Shown in pieces: positions 8,014 through 16,221 of a DNA stretch of 64,000 nucleotides; positions within the stretch are counted from its first letter, which is position 1; each line of letters opens with the position of its first letter. The stretch is from assembly GCA_019637295.1 (NCBI GenBank), contig JAHBVX010000011.1:81735-145734 (forward strand), in the 5' to 3' direction. The position numbers and the translations under genes are program-made. Under the pieces are notes generated by a model that had not been told where the DNA came from, made no database searches, and was given only the letters and a program-made list of their open reading frames with translations. The DNA is from Polyangiaceae bacterium. Lineage in GTDB: Bacteria > Myxococcota_A > Polyangia > Polyangiales > Polyangiaceae.

Positions 8014-8979
8014 TTGGATCTCACGGCGATGCTCGACAAGTGCCGACGCGAGCAGTGGCACATCCGGGACCTGGACTTCAGCGGGACGCCGCGGCCGATG
8101 AGTCGCTCGGATGAGATCGCCATCGTGCAGTACTTCACGGACATGGCTGGAATCGAGCGCTTGGCCGGCGCGCTGTTCGAGCAGCAACGCAAGAACACGA
8201 GCGACGTCGTACTACGGGACATCTTCGAGTCTTTCGTGCGGGACGAGGTGCGCCACGCCCACGCGGCGCAGCTGCTCGCGGACTACTACGACGTCCATCA
8301 CTACAAGACGTATCAGCCCAACCCAGCGCTCACTCGCTTCACGCCGCACTTCGTCGCGGCCGTCAAGTACCTCTCCCCGGAGATCGCGAACACGTACATC
8401 ACCAGCGGCGAGCTGATCCTGGACGTCGCGCTGCTGCGGTCGATCAACGACTACGTTGGCGACGAGATGAGCGAGCGGGCGATGGAGCTCATCAACCGCG
8501 ACGAGTCTCGCCACATCGCCGTGGACTTTCACATGGTCGAGGTCTACTCGTCGCCGGAGTATCAGGAGCTCAAGCGTCGGCGCCCAGCTCAGCCGCTGCG
8601 GGTGCGCGCCCGGGCCGCGTGGGCGTTTCTCAATGTGCTCTACTACGGCGCGCCCTTCTTCAAGGGTGTGTTCTTCGAGCCCATGCGCACGGTCGACCCG
8701 AGCGGACGTCGCATCCGGGAGGCCTTCAAGCGCATCCAGATCCTCGGCGTCAAGGGCGAGGTGAGGAAGCACCCGTTCTCGCGCTTCATGCTCGGTCTGC
8801 AGGACGCTTACAACGAGCACGCGCTAGCCCGCTTGCTGTTCGGTCGCTTGATCGAGCGTATCCTCGGTGTGGACGCGGCGCTGATCGCGCGCTTGTACTC
8901 GACGGACGAGGCGCGGCGCGCAGAGCGACAGAGCTTCGACGAGATGGCCCAGGAGGCCTTGGCCGCCAAGCTCGCCTGA
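8014..8979 (+). CDS. Ferritin-like diiron protein
   Basis: 321 residues from a TTG, or 316 from the ATG at 8029. Two helix motifs carry the E/D-x-x-R-H pattern of diiron carboxylate proteins: FESFVRDEVRHAHAAQ near residue 75 and ELINRDESRHIAVDFH near 165. Further acidic residues (LFEQQ near 53, GDEMSERAMEL near 150) could complete the site. The family includes AurF-like N-oxygenases and other O2-activating enzymes. The substrate is unknown and no ferredoxin or reductase lies next to it. The stop is 13 nt before a SlyX-like gene. Confidence 0.8.
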   Translation: MDLTAMLDKCRREQWHIRDLDFSGTPRPMSRSDEIAIVQYFTDMAGIERLAGALFEQQRKNTSDVVLRDIFESFVRDEVRHAHAAQLLADYYDVHHYKTYQPNPALTRFTPHFVAAVKYLSPEIANTYITSGELILDVALLRSINDYVGDEMSERAMELINRDESRHIAVDFHMVEVYSSPEYQELKRRRPAQPLRVRARAAWAFLNVLYYGAPFFKGVFFEPMRTVDPSGRRIREAFKRIQILGVKGEVRKHPFSRFMLGLQDAYNEHALARLLFGRLIERILGVDAALIARLYSTDEARRAERQSFDEMAQEALAAKLA

Positions 8980-8992
8980 GCGAGGGATCTTC

Positions 8993-9193
8993 GTGAAGAC
9001 CGACACCGACCGCCTCGTGGATCTCGAAGTCCGCTACACGCTGCAGCAGGATCAGCTCGACAAGCTCAGCACGGTGCTGTGGGAACACCAGCGCATCATC
9101 GAGCGCTTGCTCGCGCGCCTCGAGCACCTCGAAGGCGGCGAAGGCAGCGAGACCAGCGGCGATCTCGCGGACGACGTGCCGCCGCACTATTGA
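8993..9193 (+). CDS. slyX: SlyX-like small coiled-coil protein
   Basis: 66 residues from a GTG preceded by GCGAGGGA. It matches the SlyX family in size, heptad structure (LEVRYTLQQDQLDKLSTVLWEHQRIIERLLARLEHL, given here as one coiled-coil region at residues 11-46) and the diagnostic PPHY end. The biochemical role of SlyX is not established. It probably shares a transcript with the ferritin-like gene. Confidence 0.8.
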   Translation: MKTDTDRLVDLEVRYTLQQDQLDKLSTVLWEHQRIIERLLARLEHLEGGEGSETSGDLADDVPPHY

Positions 9194-9220
9194 CCCGTGT
9201 CGTCGCTCTCCAAGGCGGGC

Positions 9221-9233
9221 TATGCTCCCTGTC
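9221..9233 (+). promoter_or_regulatory. Leaderless-type -10 box for Gly-linker lipoprotein
   Basis: TATGCT (9221-9226) ends 7 nt before the ATG at 9234. Confidence 0.4.
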
Positions 9234-10145
9234 ATGTGGAAGCGGCTCGGGGTAGTGGTGGCGCTCCTGCAGCTCGTCGGCTGTGGCGATGACGATCCCG
9301 TCGCGAGCGGATCTGGCGGAGTCGGCGGCGGCGCGGGTGCGTCCATGGGTGGCAACGCCAGCGGAGGAGCAACGGCCTCGGGCGGCAGCGCGGGCTCGGG
9401 CGGCGGCGGCGCGGGCGGCGCAGCAGGTGCTGGCGCCGGTGGTAGCAGCAGCGGGGGCGCGGGCAGCGGCGGCGGGCCGACTGCCTGCGACTACCAGGTC
9501 GGCACGAGCGGCGTGCTCGTGATCGAGGCCGAGGCCCTGTCACTGTCCGGCAGCTGGCAGATCGCCAGCGCGGAGCCGGGCTTCACGGGCTCGGGCTACA
9601 TCGTGTGGACGGGCGCGAGTCAGAACAACAATCCGGGGCAAGGGCTGCTCTCGGCCGCGCTCCAGTTCGACACCGCGGGGCGCTACCGATTCAGGTTTCG
9701 CAACCGCATCGGGCAAGGGACCAACACCACCGAGCACAACGACACCTGGCTGCGCTTTCCAGACGCCGCCGCTCACTACGGCATGAAGCTGAGCAATGGT
9801 CTCGAGAGTCGACGTTACCCGAGGCCCTCCTGCGAGGACGCGAGCTTCATGGCGCAGCTCGAGTCTCTGGCGCAGGTGTCCTCCGCGGGTTGCCCGAACG
9901 GCACCTCGGCGGACGGTTGGCTCAAGGTGTACTCCTCGGGTGCGACCAACTGGTCGTGGTCGACCAACACGAGCGACAACGACGCTCACCCCTTGTTCGT
10001 GGAGATCGCCGCGCCTGGAGTATTCACGCTTCAGCTGTCGGCTCGCGCGGATCATCACCTGCTCGATCGCATCGTCATCAGCCGTGAAGACGTGGCCAGC
10101 TCCGTCGCGGAGGACACGTCCCTCGGCGCGACGGCGTGTCCCTGA
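9234..10145 (+). CDS. Lipoprotein with Gly-rich linker and CBM-like beta domain
   Basis: 303 residues from the ATG at 9234; an ATG at 9222 is in frame but lies inside the -10 box. The signal peptide ends in LVGC, a good lipobox. A Gly/Ser/Ala linker covers about residues 25-85. The rest is a beta-sandwich-like domain with VLVIEAEALSLSGSW and SARADHHLLDRIVISR. This resembles carbohydrate-binding or GH115-C-type domains that open with 'IEAE' and close with 'LDRIVI'. A cell-surface sugar-binding role is inferred. It ends convergently with the Cys-rich lipoprotein gene. Confidence 0.75.
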   Translation: MWKRLGVVVALLQLVGCGDDDPVASGSGGVGGGAGASMGGNASGGATASGGSAGSGGGGAGGAAGAGAGGSSSGGAGSGGGPTACDYQVGTSGVLVIEAEALSLSGSWQIASAEPGFTGSGYIVWTGASQNNNPGQGLLSAALQFDTAGRYRFRFRNRIGQGTNTTEHNDTWLRFPDAAAHYGMKLSNGLESRRYPRPSCEDASFMAQLESLAQVSSAGCPNGTSADGWLKVYSSGATNWSWSTNTSDNDAHPLFVEIAAPGVFTLQLSARADHHLLDRIVISREDVASSVAEDTSLGATACP

Positions 10146-10204
10146 CAGCTGCCCGAGTAGGCGTCGCACCTCGGGGATGGCGCAGGGACGGCCGACGGTC
10201 GGAA

Positions 10205-10256
10205 GCTCTGCTCGCCTCGACTGCGTCGCGCCCGTTCCCGCGTCGGACCGACAAGG
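10205..10256 (+). repeat. Dispersed intergenic repeat, copy A
   Basis: Begins GCTCTGC and ends CGACAAGG. It aligns with 46430-46488 in the same orientation, with core GTTCCCGCG-Y-CGG-M-CCGACAAGG and short indels upstream. Both copies lie between convergent genes. Confidence 0.6.
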
Positions 10257-10262
10257 GTCTCT

Positions 10263-11576
10263 TCAGATGGGGCAGGCGCAGGAACCGCACACGCAGATCC
10301 CGACGCTGCAGCACTTCTGTGACGACGTGCAGCACAGGGATTGGCACGCCGTAGTCCCCGAGCCGCACGTGTAACCGCAGCTGCCGTTGGCGCAGAAGGG
10401 CGTCGAGTTGGCCGGACCCCCGCAGGCGTTGCCGCAGCTGCCGCAGTCGGTCACGCTGACGTTCGTGTTGACGCAGCTCGAGCCACACTTGGCGTACGGG
10501 GCGTTGCAGGTGAACCCACACGTCCCGCCGGCGCAGCTCGGGGAAGCGTTGGCGGGGGCGCTGCAGGAGTTGCCGCAGCCGCCGCAGTGGCTCGTGTTGT
10601 TGCCGGTGTTGACGCACGAGCCGCCACACATCGTCCCGCTGCAGGAGGACTTGCACACCCCTCCTTCGCAGGTCTGCCCACCGGCGCAGGTCGAGCCGCA
10701 GCCGCCGCAGTGTGACGGATTCGTCTGCGTGTTGACGCAAGCGGTCCCGCACTTCATCAACCCCGAGTCACACACGAAGTCACAGCCGCTCTGGGTACAG
10801 ACCGCTGACGCTCCCCCAGGCGCCACGCAAGCGTTGCCACAGGCGCCGCAGTGCAAGACGCTCGACTTCAGGTCTGCGCAGGCATTGCCACACTGGGTGA
10901 GCCCCGAGCCGCAGTCCAGCGCGCACGCCCCCGAAACACACTTGGCCTGCCCGCCACTCGAGCCCTGGCACTGCGTGCCGCACGCGCCGCAGTGCTGCAC
11001 CGAGCTATCCAGATCGACGCAGGCCCCACTGCAGTTCGTCTTGCCGGGGGAGCACTCGGTCGAACACTGCCCCGCGTTGCAGAAGAGTCCGCCCGTGCAA
11101 GGCTGGTCGCACTGGCCGCAGTGGGCCGGGTCACTCTGCGTATCCGAGCACGTGCCGTCGCAGTCGAGCCACCCCCACTCGCAGGAGATGCCGCACACGC
11201 CGCCGGAACATGCAGCAGAGCCCCCGATCGGTGTCGGACACGTCTTGCCACAGTCGCCGCAGTGGAGCGGATCCTGGTCCGGATCGACGCACGTCGCGCC
11301 GCAGCGGGTAGCGGACCCGCAGGTGAAGTCGCACTGCCCGCTCACACACACCGGGGTGCCGCCGCTCGGGGCAGCGCACTCCGTCGCGCAGTCCCCGCAG
11401 TGTTTGGCATCCGACTGCGTGTCGACGCACTTTCCCGCGCAGGTCTCCCGGTCGGCAGCGCAACTGCCCGCTCCGCCGTCGGCCGAACTCAGCTCGTCCA
11501 GGTCGCTCAGCGAACAGGCCTGCAGCAACGCCGTCAGCGTCAGGCACAGCAGACCCACTCGCCGCAGCCACAACAC
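10263..11576 (-). CDS. Cys-rich repeat lipoprotein
   Basis: 437 residues from a GTG at 11576. The signal peptide (VLWLRRVGLLCLTLTALLQAC) ends in a lipobox-like LQAC. The mature part is about eight tandem modules of roughly 45 residues, each with D-x-x-HCG-x-C-x-x-x-C followed by G-G-x-x-x-C-x-x-G-x-C. The spacing is regular enough for a disulfide or metal-knot array. The C-terminus changes to a dense Cys cluster (CQSLCCTSSQKCCSVGICVC). Such proteins are common in large myxobacterial genomes, and their function is unknown. A TTG at 11612 is in frame, but it lies in the promoter and the GTG starts the signal peptide cleanly. Confidence 0.8.
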   Translation of the reverse strand: MLWLRRVGLLCLTLTALLQACSLSDLDELSSADGGAGSCAADRETCAGKCVDTQSDAKHCGDCATECAAPSGGTPVCVSGQCDFTCGSATRCGATCVDPDQDPLHCGDCGKTCPTPIGGSAACSGGVCGISCEWGWLDCDGTCSDTQSDPAHCGQCDQPCTGGLFCNAGQCSTECSPGKTNCSGACVDLDSSVQHCGACGTQCQGSSGGQAKCVSGACALDCGSGLTQCGNACADLKSSVLHCGACGNACVAPGGASAVCTQSGCDFVCDSGLMKCGTACVNTQTNPSHCGGCGSTCAGGQTCEGGVCKSSCSGTMCGGSCVNTGNNTSHCGGCGNSCSAPANASPSCAGGTCGFTCNAPYAKCGSSCVNTNVSVTDCGSCGNACGGPANSTPFCANGSCGYTCGSGTTACQSLCCTSSQKCCSVGICVCGSCACPI

Positions 11577-11612
11577 ATCGTGAAGTGTGCGGGAGCAACG
11601 GACGACGGTCAA
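11577..11612 (-). promoter_or_regulatory. Promoter for Cys-rich lipoprotein gene
   Basis: TTGACC (11612 to 11607), a 17-nt spacer, then CACACT (11589 to 11584), ending 7 nt before the GTG at 11576. The -35 is good and the -10 is weak. Confidence 0.4.
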
Positions 11613-11676
11613 CCGCGCAGGCGCGTGCCCGGCGCGCCCGACGCGGGCAGGCCCCAGGTCGACTAGTCGCGAGGTT

Positions 11677-14529
11677 TCAGTTCTGCGTCGCGGGTAGCAG
11701 GATCCCGAGCACGTAGCTCTTCTCGTTCAGGTATCGCTTGGCCGCCGCCTGCGCGCGAGCGACGCTCACCTTCTCCACCAGGGGCGAGATGTCGGGAATG
11801 AGCCGCGGGTCGTCGCCGTAGCGGTAGGCCCGCTCGAGCTCGCGGAGCCAGAAGGTGTTGCGCTCGAGCTCGACCTGATGCGCCTGGCGCCGAGCTGCCT
11901 TCGCCTTGTCCACGAGGTCTTGCTCGACGCCGTCCTGCTTGAGCTTCCGAATCTCGTCGAACACCACCTGCTTGAGCTTCTCGACGCTGTCCGGCGCGCA
12001 GCCGAAGGCGATCTCGAAGCGATACAGCGGGCGCGGTCGGCGGCTGATGGCGCCCCCCACTTGGACGCCGTACACGCCGCCGAGGTCTTCGCGCAAGACC
12101 TGGCGCAGGCGATAGCGCAGCACCTCGCCGAGCATGGTCATGTCGTTGTCCGTGTCCCGCGTCCACTTCTCCTGGCCGTGAAAGGTCAGCGACAGGCGTG
12201 CCTTGGGCTCGTTGCCTTGGCGCACGGTCTTGGTCTGCACCCCCGGCGGGAAGGAGACCTTGACGTCCCGCCAGCTCTCCTTGCGCTTCTTGGTCGGCAG
12301 GCTGCCCAGGTAGGTCACTACCAGCCGCTCGAGGCGCTCGAGCTCGATGGCGCCGACGAACACGAAGGTGAAGTCCCCCGCGTCCGCGAAGCGGTCGCGA
12401 TAGATGCCCAGGGCCTTGTCGAGATCGATCTCCCGGACGACCTCGGGGGTGACCGGGCGTCGTCGCAGGTGATCTCGAGTAGAGAGCGCGCGCAGGTCCT
12501 CGAAGAACGCGGTCTCGGGAGACAGGCGCCGATTCCTCACGCCCTCGAGCAGTCGCGCTTGCCACGCGGCGAACGCATCCGGATCCCGGCGCGGCGCCAC
12601 GAAGCCCAGGTGCACGAGCTGCAGCAAAGCCTCGAGATCCGAAGGAGCGGCCTCTCCGTTCATGCCCTCCTCCAGCTCGCTGATGAAGGAGCTGGCCGAC
12701 ACCAGCTTGCCCGCGAGGGCCTTGCGCAGCGCCACCGAGTCCAGTTGACCGATGCCGCCCTGGCCTACGACCTCAGCGGCGTAGCGGGCCGACGAGAAGT
12801 CTGAGTCCCGTACCAGCGAGTGCCCTCCCGGTGAGAACGCGCTGACGCGCACGCGGTCGTTCTCGAAGGTCGTCGGTTTGACGATCACGCGCACGCCGTT
12901 GCCGAGCTTCCACTCGGTGACGCCGAGCTCGGCGATCGTCTTCGACTCGGCCACGCGACCCGGCTCGGGGGCGGCGGCCATCAACGGTGCCGTGGGTGCG
13001 TCGTCGACGAAGGGGCGGATGTCCTGCGACGCGACCTGCTTTTCCAGCTGCAGCAGCCCGGCCGCGCTCGGCTTGGGCATCGTGGTTGGCCCCGCGACGG
13101 TGATGACGCGGCTCGGGGTGCCCAGGGTCTTCGACAGGGCGTTCAGCTCACTCAGCGTGAAGGTGGGCAGGAACTTCTCGACCAGGGCCAGCTCCGCCTC
13201 GCGGCCCGGCATGGCCTCGCCCTCCAAGAAGTTGCGGACGATCTCGGCGGCGTACGCGCGCGAGTCGGTCTTGTCGCGCTCTTTCACCGCCTGTTGGAAC
13301 TGCCTCAGCAGTGTCGCCCGGGCTCGCTCGAGCTCGGTCTCCGTGAAGCCGTGCCTCTCGACGCGAAGCACTTCTTCGAGCAGCGCGGCGAAGCCACGCT
13401 CGACGCCATCTTCCGTCACTGTGGCGGCTTGGCGGAAGCCGTCGGCGGTTCGCAACAGGCGGCTGGTTGAAGAGCCTGCCGCCAGGAACGGGGCTCCCGG
13501 TCGGCGACGCACTTCGTCGAAGCGTGCGTTCAGCATGGCGCTGAAGAGCTGCTCGCCGAGCACGCGCCGGTAGTCCCGGGCGCTCGCCTGAGGGCGGCGC
13601 GGGAGCTTGCTGACCACCGCCACGCTCGTGCTCGTGAGCTCTGGATCCGTTTCGATGCTGACCAAGGTGGTCGAGTGAGGCGGCAAGGTGACGCGCGGGC
13701 GAGGACGCGGCTTCGGCGACGGCGCGAGCGTGCCGAACTCCTGCTCGATGCGTCCGGCGACCGCCTTGGCATCGAAGTCGCCCACCGCGACCACGGCCAT
13801 CAGATCCGGTCGATACCAGTCGCGATAGAACCGCAGGAGCAAGTCGCGGCTGGCCTGCTGAATGACCTCGGGCTTGCCGATGGGCAAGCGCCTGGCGTAC
13901 TTCGAGCCCTGGTAGAGCACCTCGGCCTGCTTGTCGAACAGCCGGCGACGCGCCCCGCGACCCAGGCGCCACTCTTCGAGCACCACTCCGCGCTCCTTCT
14001 CGACTTCTTCCGGGTCCAGCGTCATCCCGTCCGCCCAGTCCCGAAGCACGCTGATGGCCTGCGACAACACCTCGGCGTCGTCGCTCGGAACTTGCAGCGT
14101 GTAGACCGTCTCGTCGAAGGACGTGTACGCATTCAGGTCCGGCCCGAAGCGCACGCCGCTCTTCTCCAGAAAGTCCACCAACTGCTGCTTGGGAAAACGG
14201 CGGGTGCCGTTGAAGCCCATGTGCTCCAGGAAGTGCGCGAGGCCCTGCTGGTCGTCGTCTTCGAGCACCGAGCCCGCGTCGACGACGAGCCAGATCTGCG
14301 CCCGCTTCTCGGGCTTCTTGTGCGGGAGCACGTAGTACACCAGACCGCTATCCATGCGCTTGAACGTGATCGCCGAGTCGAGGGGTAGCGGTGAGTCGAG
14401 CGGGTCGACCGCGCCTTTCACCGGCTCCGCCGAGCCAGCGGGCTGCGAGGGCACCGTCGTATGCGGAGCGGGGCCACACCCGACGCCGACCGCGACGACC
14501 AAGACAAAGAAGACGAGACGCAATGTCAT
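11677..14529 (-). CDS. M16 family zinc metallopeptidase, lipoprotein
   Basis: 950 residues. The start at 14529 has an ideal ribosome site (GGAGG, 4 nt away) and a lipobox (VGVGC, Cys18). The inverted zinc motif HFLEH is at 99-103, and the downstream acidic ligand lies in EVEKERGVVLEEW near 175-180. A second, non-catalytic M16 half starts near 520 (SKTIAELGVTEWKLGNGVRV) and keeps the family pattern of a dead copy. The full two-half layout fits pitrilysin/PqqL-type insulinases, which degrade peptides in a closed chamber. Location is probably the periplasm or inner face of the outer membrane. It follows the methyltransferase gene by 49 bp. Confidence 0.92.
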   Translation of the reverse strand: MTLRLVFFVLVVAVGVGCGPAPHTTVPSQPAGSAEPVKGAVDPLDSPLPLDSAITFKRMDSGLVYYVLPHKKPEKRAQIWLVVDAGSVLEDDDQQGLAHFLEHMGFNGTRRFPKQQLVDFLEKSGVRFGPDLNAYTSFDETVYTLQVPSDDAEVLSQAISVLRDWADGMTLDPEEVEKERGVVLEEWRLGRGARRRLFDKQAEVLYQGSKYARRLPIGKPEVIQQASRDLLLRFYRDWYRPDLMAVVAVGDFDAKAVAGRIEQEFGTLAPSPKPRPRPRVTLPPHSTTLVSIETDPELTSTSVAVVSKLPRRPQASARDYRRVLGEQLFSAMLNARFDEVRRRPGAPFLAAGSSTSRLLRTADGFRQAATVTEDGVERGFAALLEEVLRVERHGFTETELERARATLLRQFQQAVKERDKTDSRAYAAEIVRNFLEGEAMPGREAELALVEKFLPTFTLSELNALSKTLGTPSRVITVAGPTTMPKPSAAGLLQLEKQVASQDIRPFVDDAPTAPLMAAAPEPGRVAESKTIAELGVTEWKLGNGVRVIVKPTTFENDRVRVSAFSPGGHSLVRDSDFSSARYAAEVVGQGGIGQLDSVALRKALAGKLVSASSFISELEEGMNGEAAPSDLEALLQLVHLGFVAPRRDPDAFAAWQARLLEGVRNRRLSPETAFFEDLRALSTRDHLRRRPVTPEVVREIDLDKALGIYRDRFADAGDFTFVFVGAIELERLERLVVTYLGSLPTKKRKESWRDVKVSFPPGVQTKTVRQGNEPKARLSLTFHGQEKWTRDTDNDMTMLGEVLRYRLRQVLREDLGGVYGVQVGGAISRRPRPLYRFEIAFGCAPDSVEKLKQVVFDEIRKLKQDGVEQDLVDKAKAARRQAHQVELERNTFWLRELERAYRYGDDPRLIPDISPLVEKVSVARAQAAAKRYLNEKSYVLGILLPATQN

Positions 14530-14578
14530 CCGTCCTCCGTACCGCCGAATCGGTCGCGCGGCCAGCGCGGGGCCACCG

Positions 14579-15196
14579 TTACGCCCGACGCGCGACGCCA
14601 CGAATGCTCGGCCGGACGATGGGCAGCGCCTTGCGCACGCTCTCTCGCTCCAGTGTCTCGATGTCAAGTCCAGCGCGGGCGATGGCCAGGTCGGTACGGC
14701 GGGTGACGTGGCAGCCGTCCGCCAGGAGCTTCCACACGGGCTCGAGCCGGCGCTGCCAACGATGGCGGCTGCTACCCTCCTCGGCGGCGACGTGTTCGAT
14801 GAACACCAGTCGCCCGCCGGGGCGCAGCACGCGTCGGGTCTCGGCGAGCACCGCAGCCGGATCGGCGACGCTGCACAGCACGAGCGTCGACACGAGCGCG
14901 TCGAAGCTCCCGTCCGGGAAGGGCAGAGTGTGGGCGGGGGCGCCCAGCACCTCCACGCCGCCCCCGCCGACTTCGACGCGGTCGACCAGTCGGCGGCGCA
15001 TGTGGCGATCCGGCTCGGTCAGCACCAGGCGCGTGACGTTCGTGCCGTAGTGCTCCAGGTTGACGCCCGTGCCGGCGCCGATTTCGAGCACGTCGCCCGT
15101 GAGAGGCGAGAGCAGCTCGGCGCGCCACGCCCTGAGGCATGCCTCCTCGCTCTGTCGCATGAAGCGGTCGTAGATGAGCGCTTGAAACCGGGACAT
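14579..15196 (-). CDS. Class I SAM-dependent methyltransferase
   Basis: 205 residues. SAM-binding motif I is VLEIGAGTGVNLEHY (about 43-57), motif II surrounds LTEPD, and the post-motif LRPGGRLVFIEHV follows near 135. This is the UbiE/Methyltransf_11 type and resembles METTL7-like lipid or thiol methyltransferases. The acceptor is unknown. Start: ATG at 15196, 20 bp after the epimerase stop, probably co-transcribed with it. Confidence 0.88.
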   Translation of the reverse strand: MSRFQALIYDRFMRQSEEACLRAWRAELLSPLTGDVLEIGAGTGVNLEHYGTNVTRLVLTEPDRHMRRRLVDRVEVGGGGVEVLGAPAHTLPFPDGSFDALVSTLVLCSVADPAAVLAETRRVLRPGGRLVFIEHVAAEEGSSRHRWQRRLEPVWKLLADGCHVTRRTDLAIARAGLDIETLERESVRKALPIVRPSIRGVARRA

Positions 15197-15216
15197 GGCG
15201 GGTGCTCGAGCCAGCC

Positions 15217-16203
15217 TCAGAGCCTGCCGCGGTCGCGAAAGTACTCGATGGCGTCGCGCAGGGTCTCGTCGAAGGGTCGGTAGCTCACGCCCAGGTCGCG
15301 CTTCGACTTCGCGTTGTCGTAATACGCGGGCAAGAGGGCGTACTCGAAGAAGTTCCTGGCTACGAGCGGCTCGGTGCCGGTTCGACGCGCCCGCGCCTCC
15401 ATGGCCGTCACCGTGGCGCGCGCGAGCCTCTGCGGAACTCGGTAGTAGCGTGTCGCTTTGCCGGCGGCGTGGCTGATCGCCGTCATGAACTCCTTCACGC
15501 TCAGGTTGTGGGCCGTGGCGATGTAGCGCTCTCCGGCACGACCCTTCTCGGCGGCTGCCAGGTGGGCGCGCGCCGCGTCGCGCACGTCCACATAGCTCGC
15601 TCCACCGTCCGTGTAGAACGGCATCCCGCCCTTCAGCGTGTTGATGATCAGCCGCCCGCTCGGCGTGGGGGCGATGTCCCCGGGTCCGAGGATGACGCCC
15701 GGGCAGACCACGCGAACGTCCAGATCCCAACGCGCGAAGTCCTCCGCCAACTCCCGGCTCAGGTACTTCGTACGGCTGTAGGGGAAGTCCAAGTCCCATG
15801 CCTCGTAGGCGGTGGTCTCGTCCCCGAGCCGTCCGCTCGGTGGCCGCCCCAGGGACACGATGCTCGCGGTATACACCACCCTCTCCACCTTTGCGCGCCG
15901 CGCGGCCTCGAGCACGTTGAACGTGCCGGACAGATTGACGCGGTACATCGCCGTGGGATCCGGCGCCCAGGACTTGTACACCGCAGCCGCGTGGAACACC
16001 GTGTCGACGCCGGTCACCGCCTCGGTGATACGCGCTCGGTCGAGCACGTCCCCGGTGACGAGCTCCACGTCCAGGTCGTCGATGTTGTCGGTTTGCTCGC
16101 CTGGCAGGAGCAGCACGCGCGCCTCGACGCCGCGCTCCACGAGCTGGCGCACGACGCTGCTACCCAAGAAACCCGCGCCGCCGGTGACCAGTGCCTTCTT
16201 CAT
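15217..16203 (-). CDS. NAD(P)-dependent epimerase/dehydratase (HpnA / dihydroflavonol-reductase-like)
   Basis: 328 residues, extended SDR family. Rossmann motif TGGAGFLGSSVVRQL at the N-terminus; catalytic S plus YSRTK (Tyr-x-x-x-Lys) near 142-146; and VCPGVILGPGD, the family substrate-loop motif, near 167. Closest in style to hopanoid-associated sugar epimerase HpnA and dihydroflavonol-4-reductase. No other hopanoid genes lie nearby, so the substrate stays open. AGGAGGAG lies 6 nt before the ATG. Confidence 0.87.
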   Translation of the reverse strand: MKKALVTGGAGFLGSSVVRQLVERGVEARVLLLPGEQTDNIDDLDVELVTGDVLDRARITEAVTGVDTVFHAAAVYKSWAPDPTAMYRVNLSGTFNVLEAARRAKVERVVYTASIVSLGRPPSGRLGDETTAYEAWDLDFPYSRTKYLSRELAEDFARWDLDVRVVCPGVILGPGDIAPTPSGRLIINTLKGGMPFYTDGGASYVDVRDAARAHLAAAEKGRAGERYIATAHNLSVKEFMTAISHAAGKATRYYRVPQRLARATVTAMEARARRTGTEPLVARNFFEYALLPAYYDNAKSKRDLGVSYRPFDETLRDAIEYFRDRGRL

Positions 16204-16221
16204 GGCTGCTCCTCCTGTCCG

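Noticed and set aside
10263-11576. Regular repeats considered as a CRISPR array
   Set aside because: They are coding modules with varying DNA sequence and no unique spacers of constant length. The 30-bp repeats at 7741-7890 have no spacers at all.
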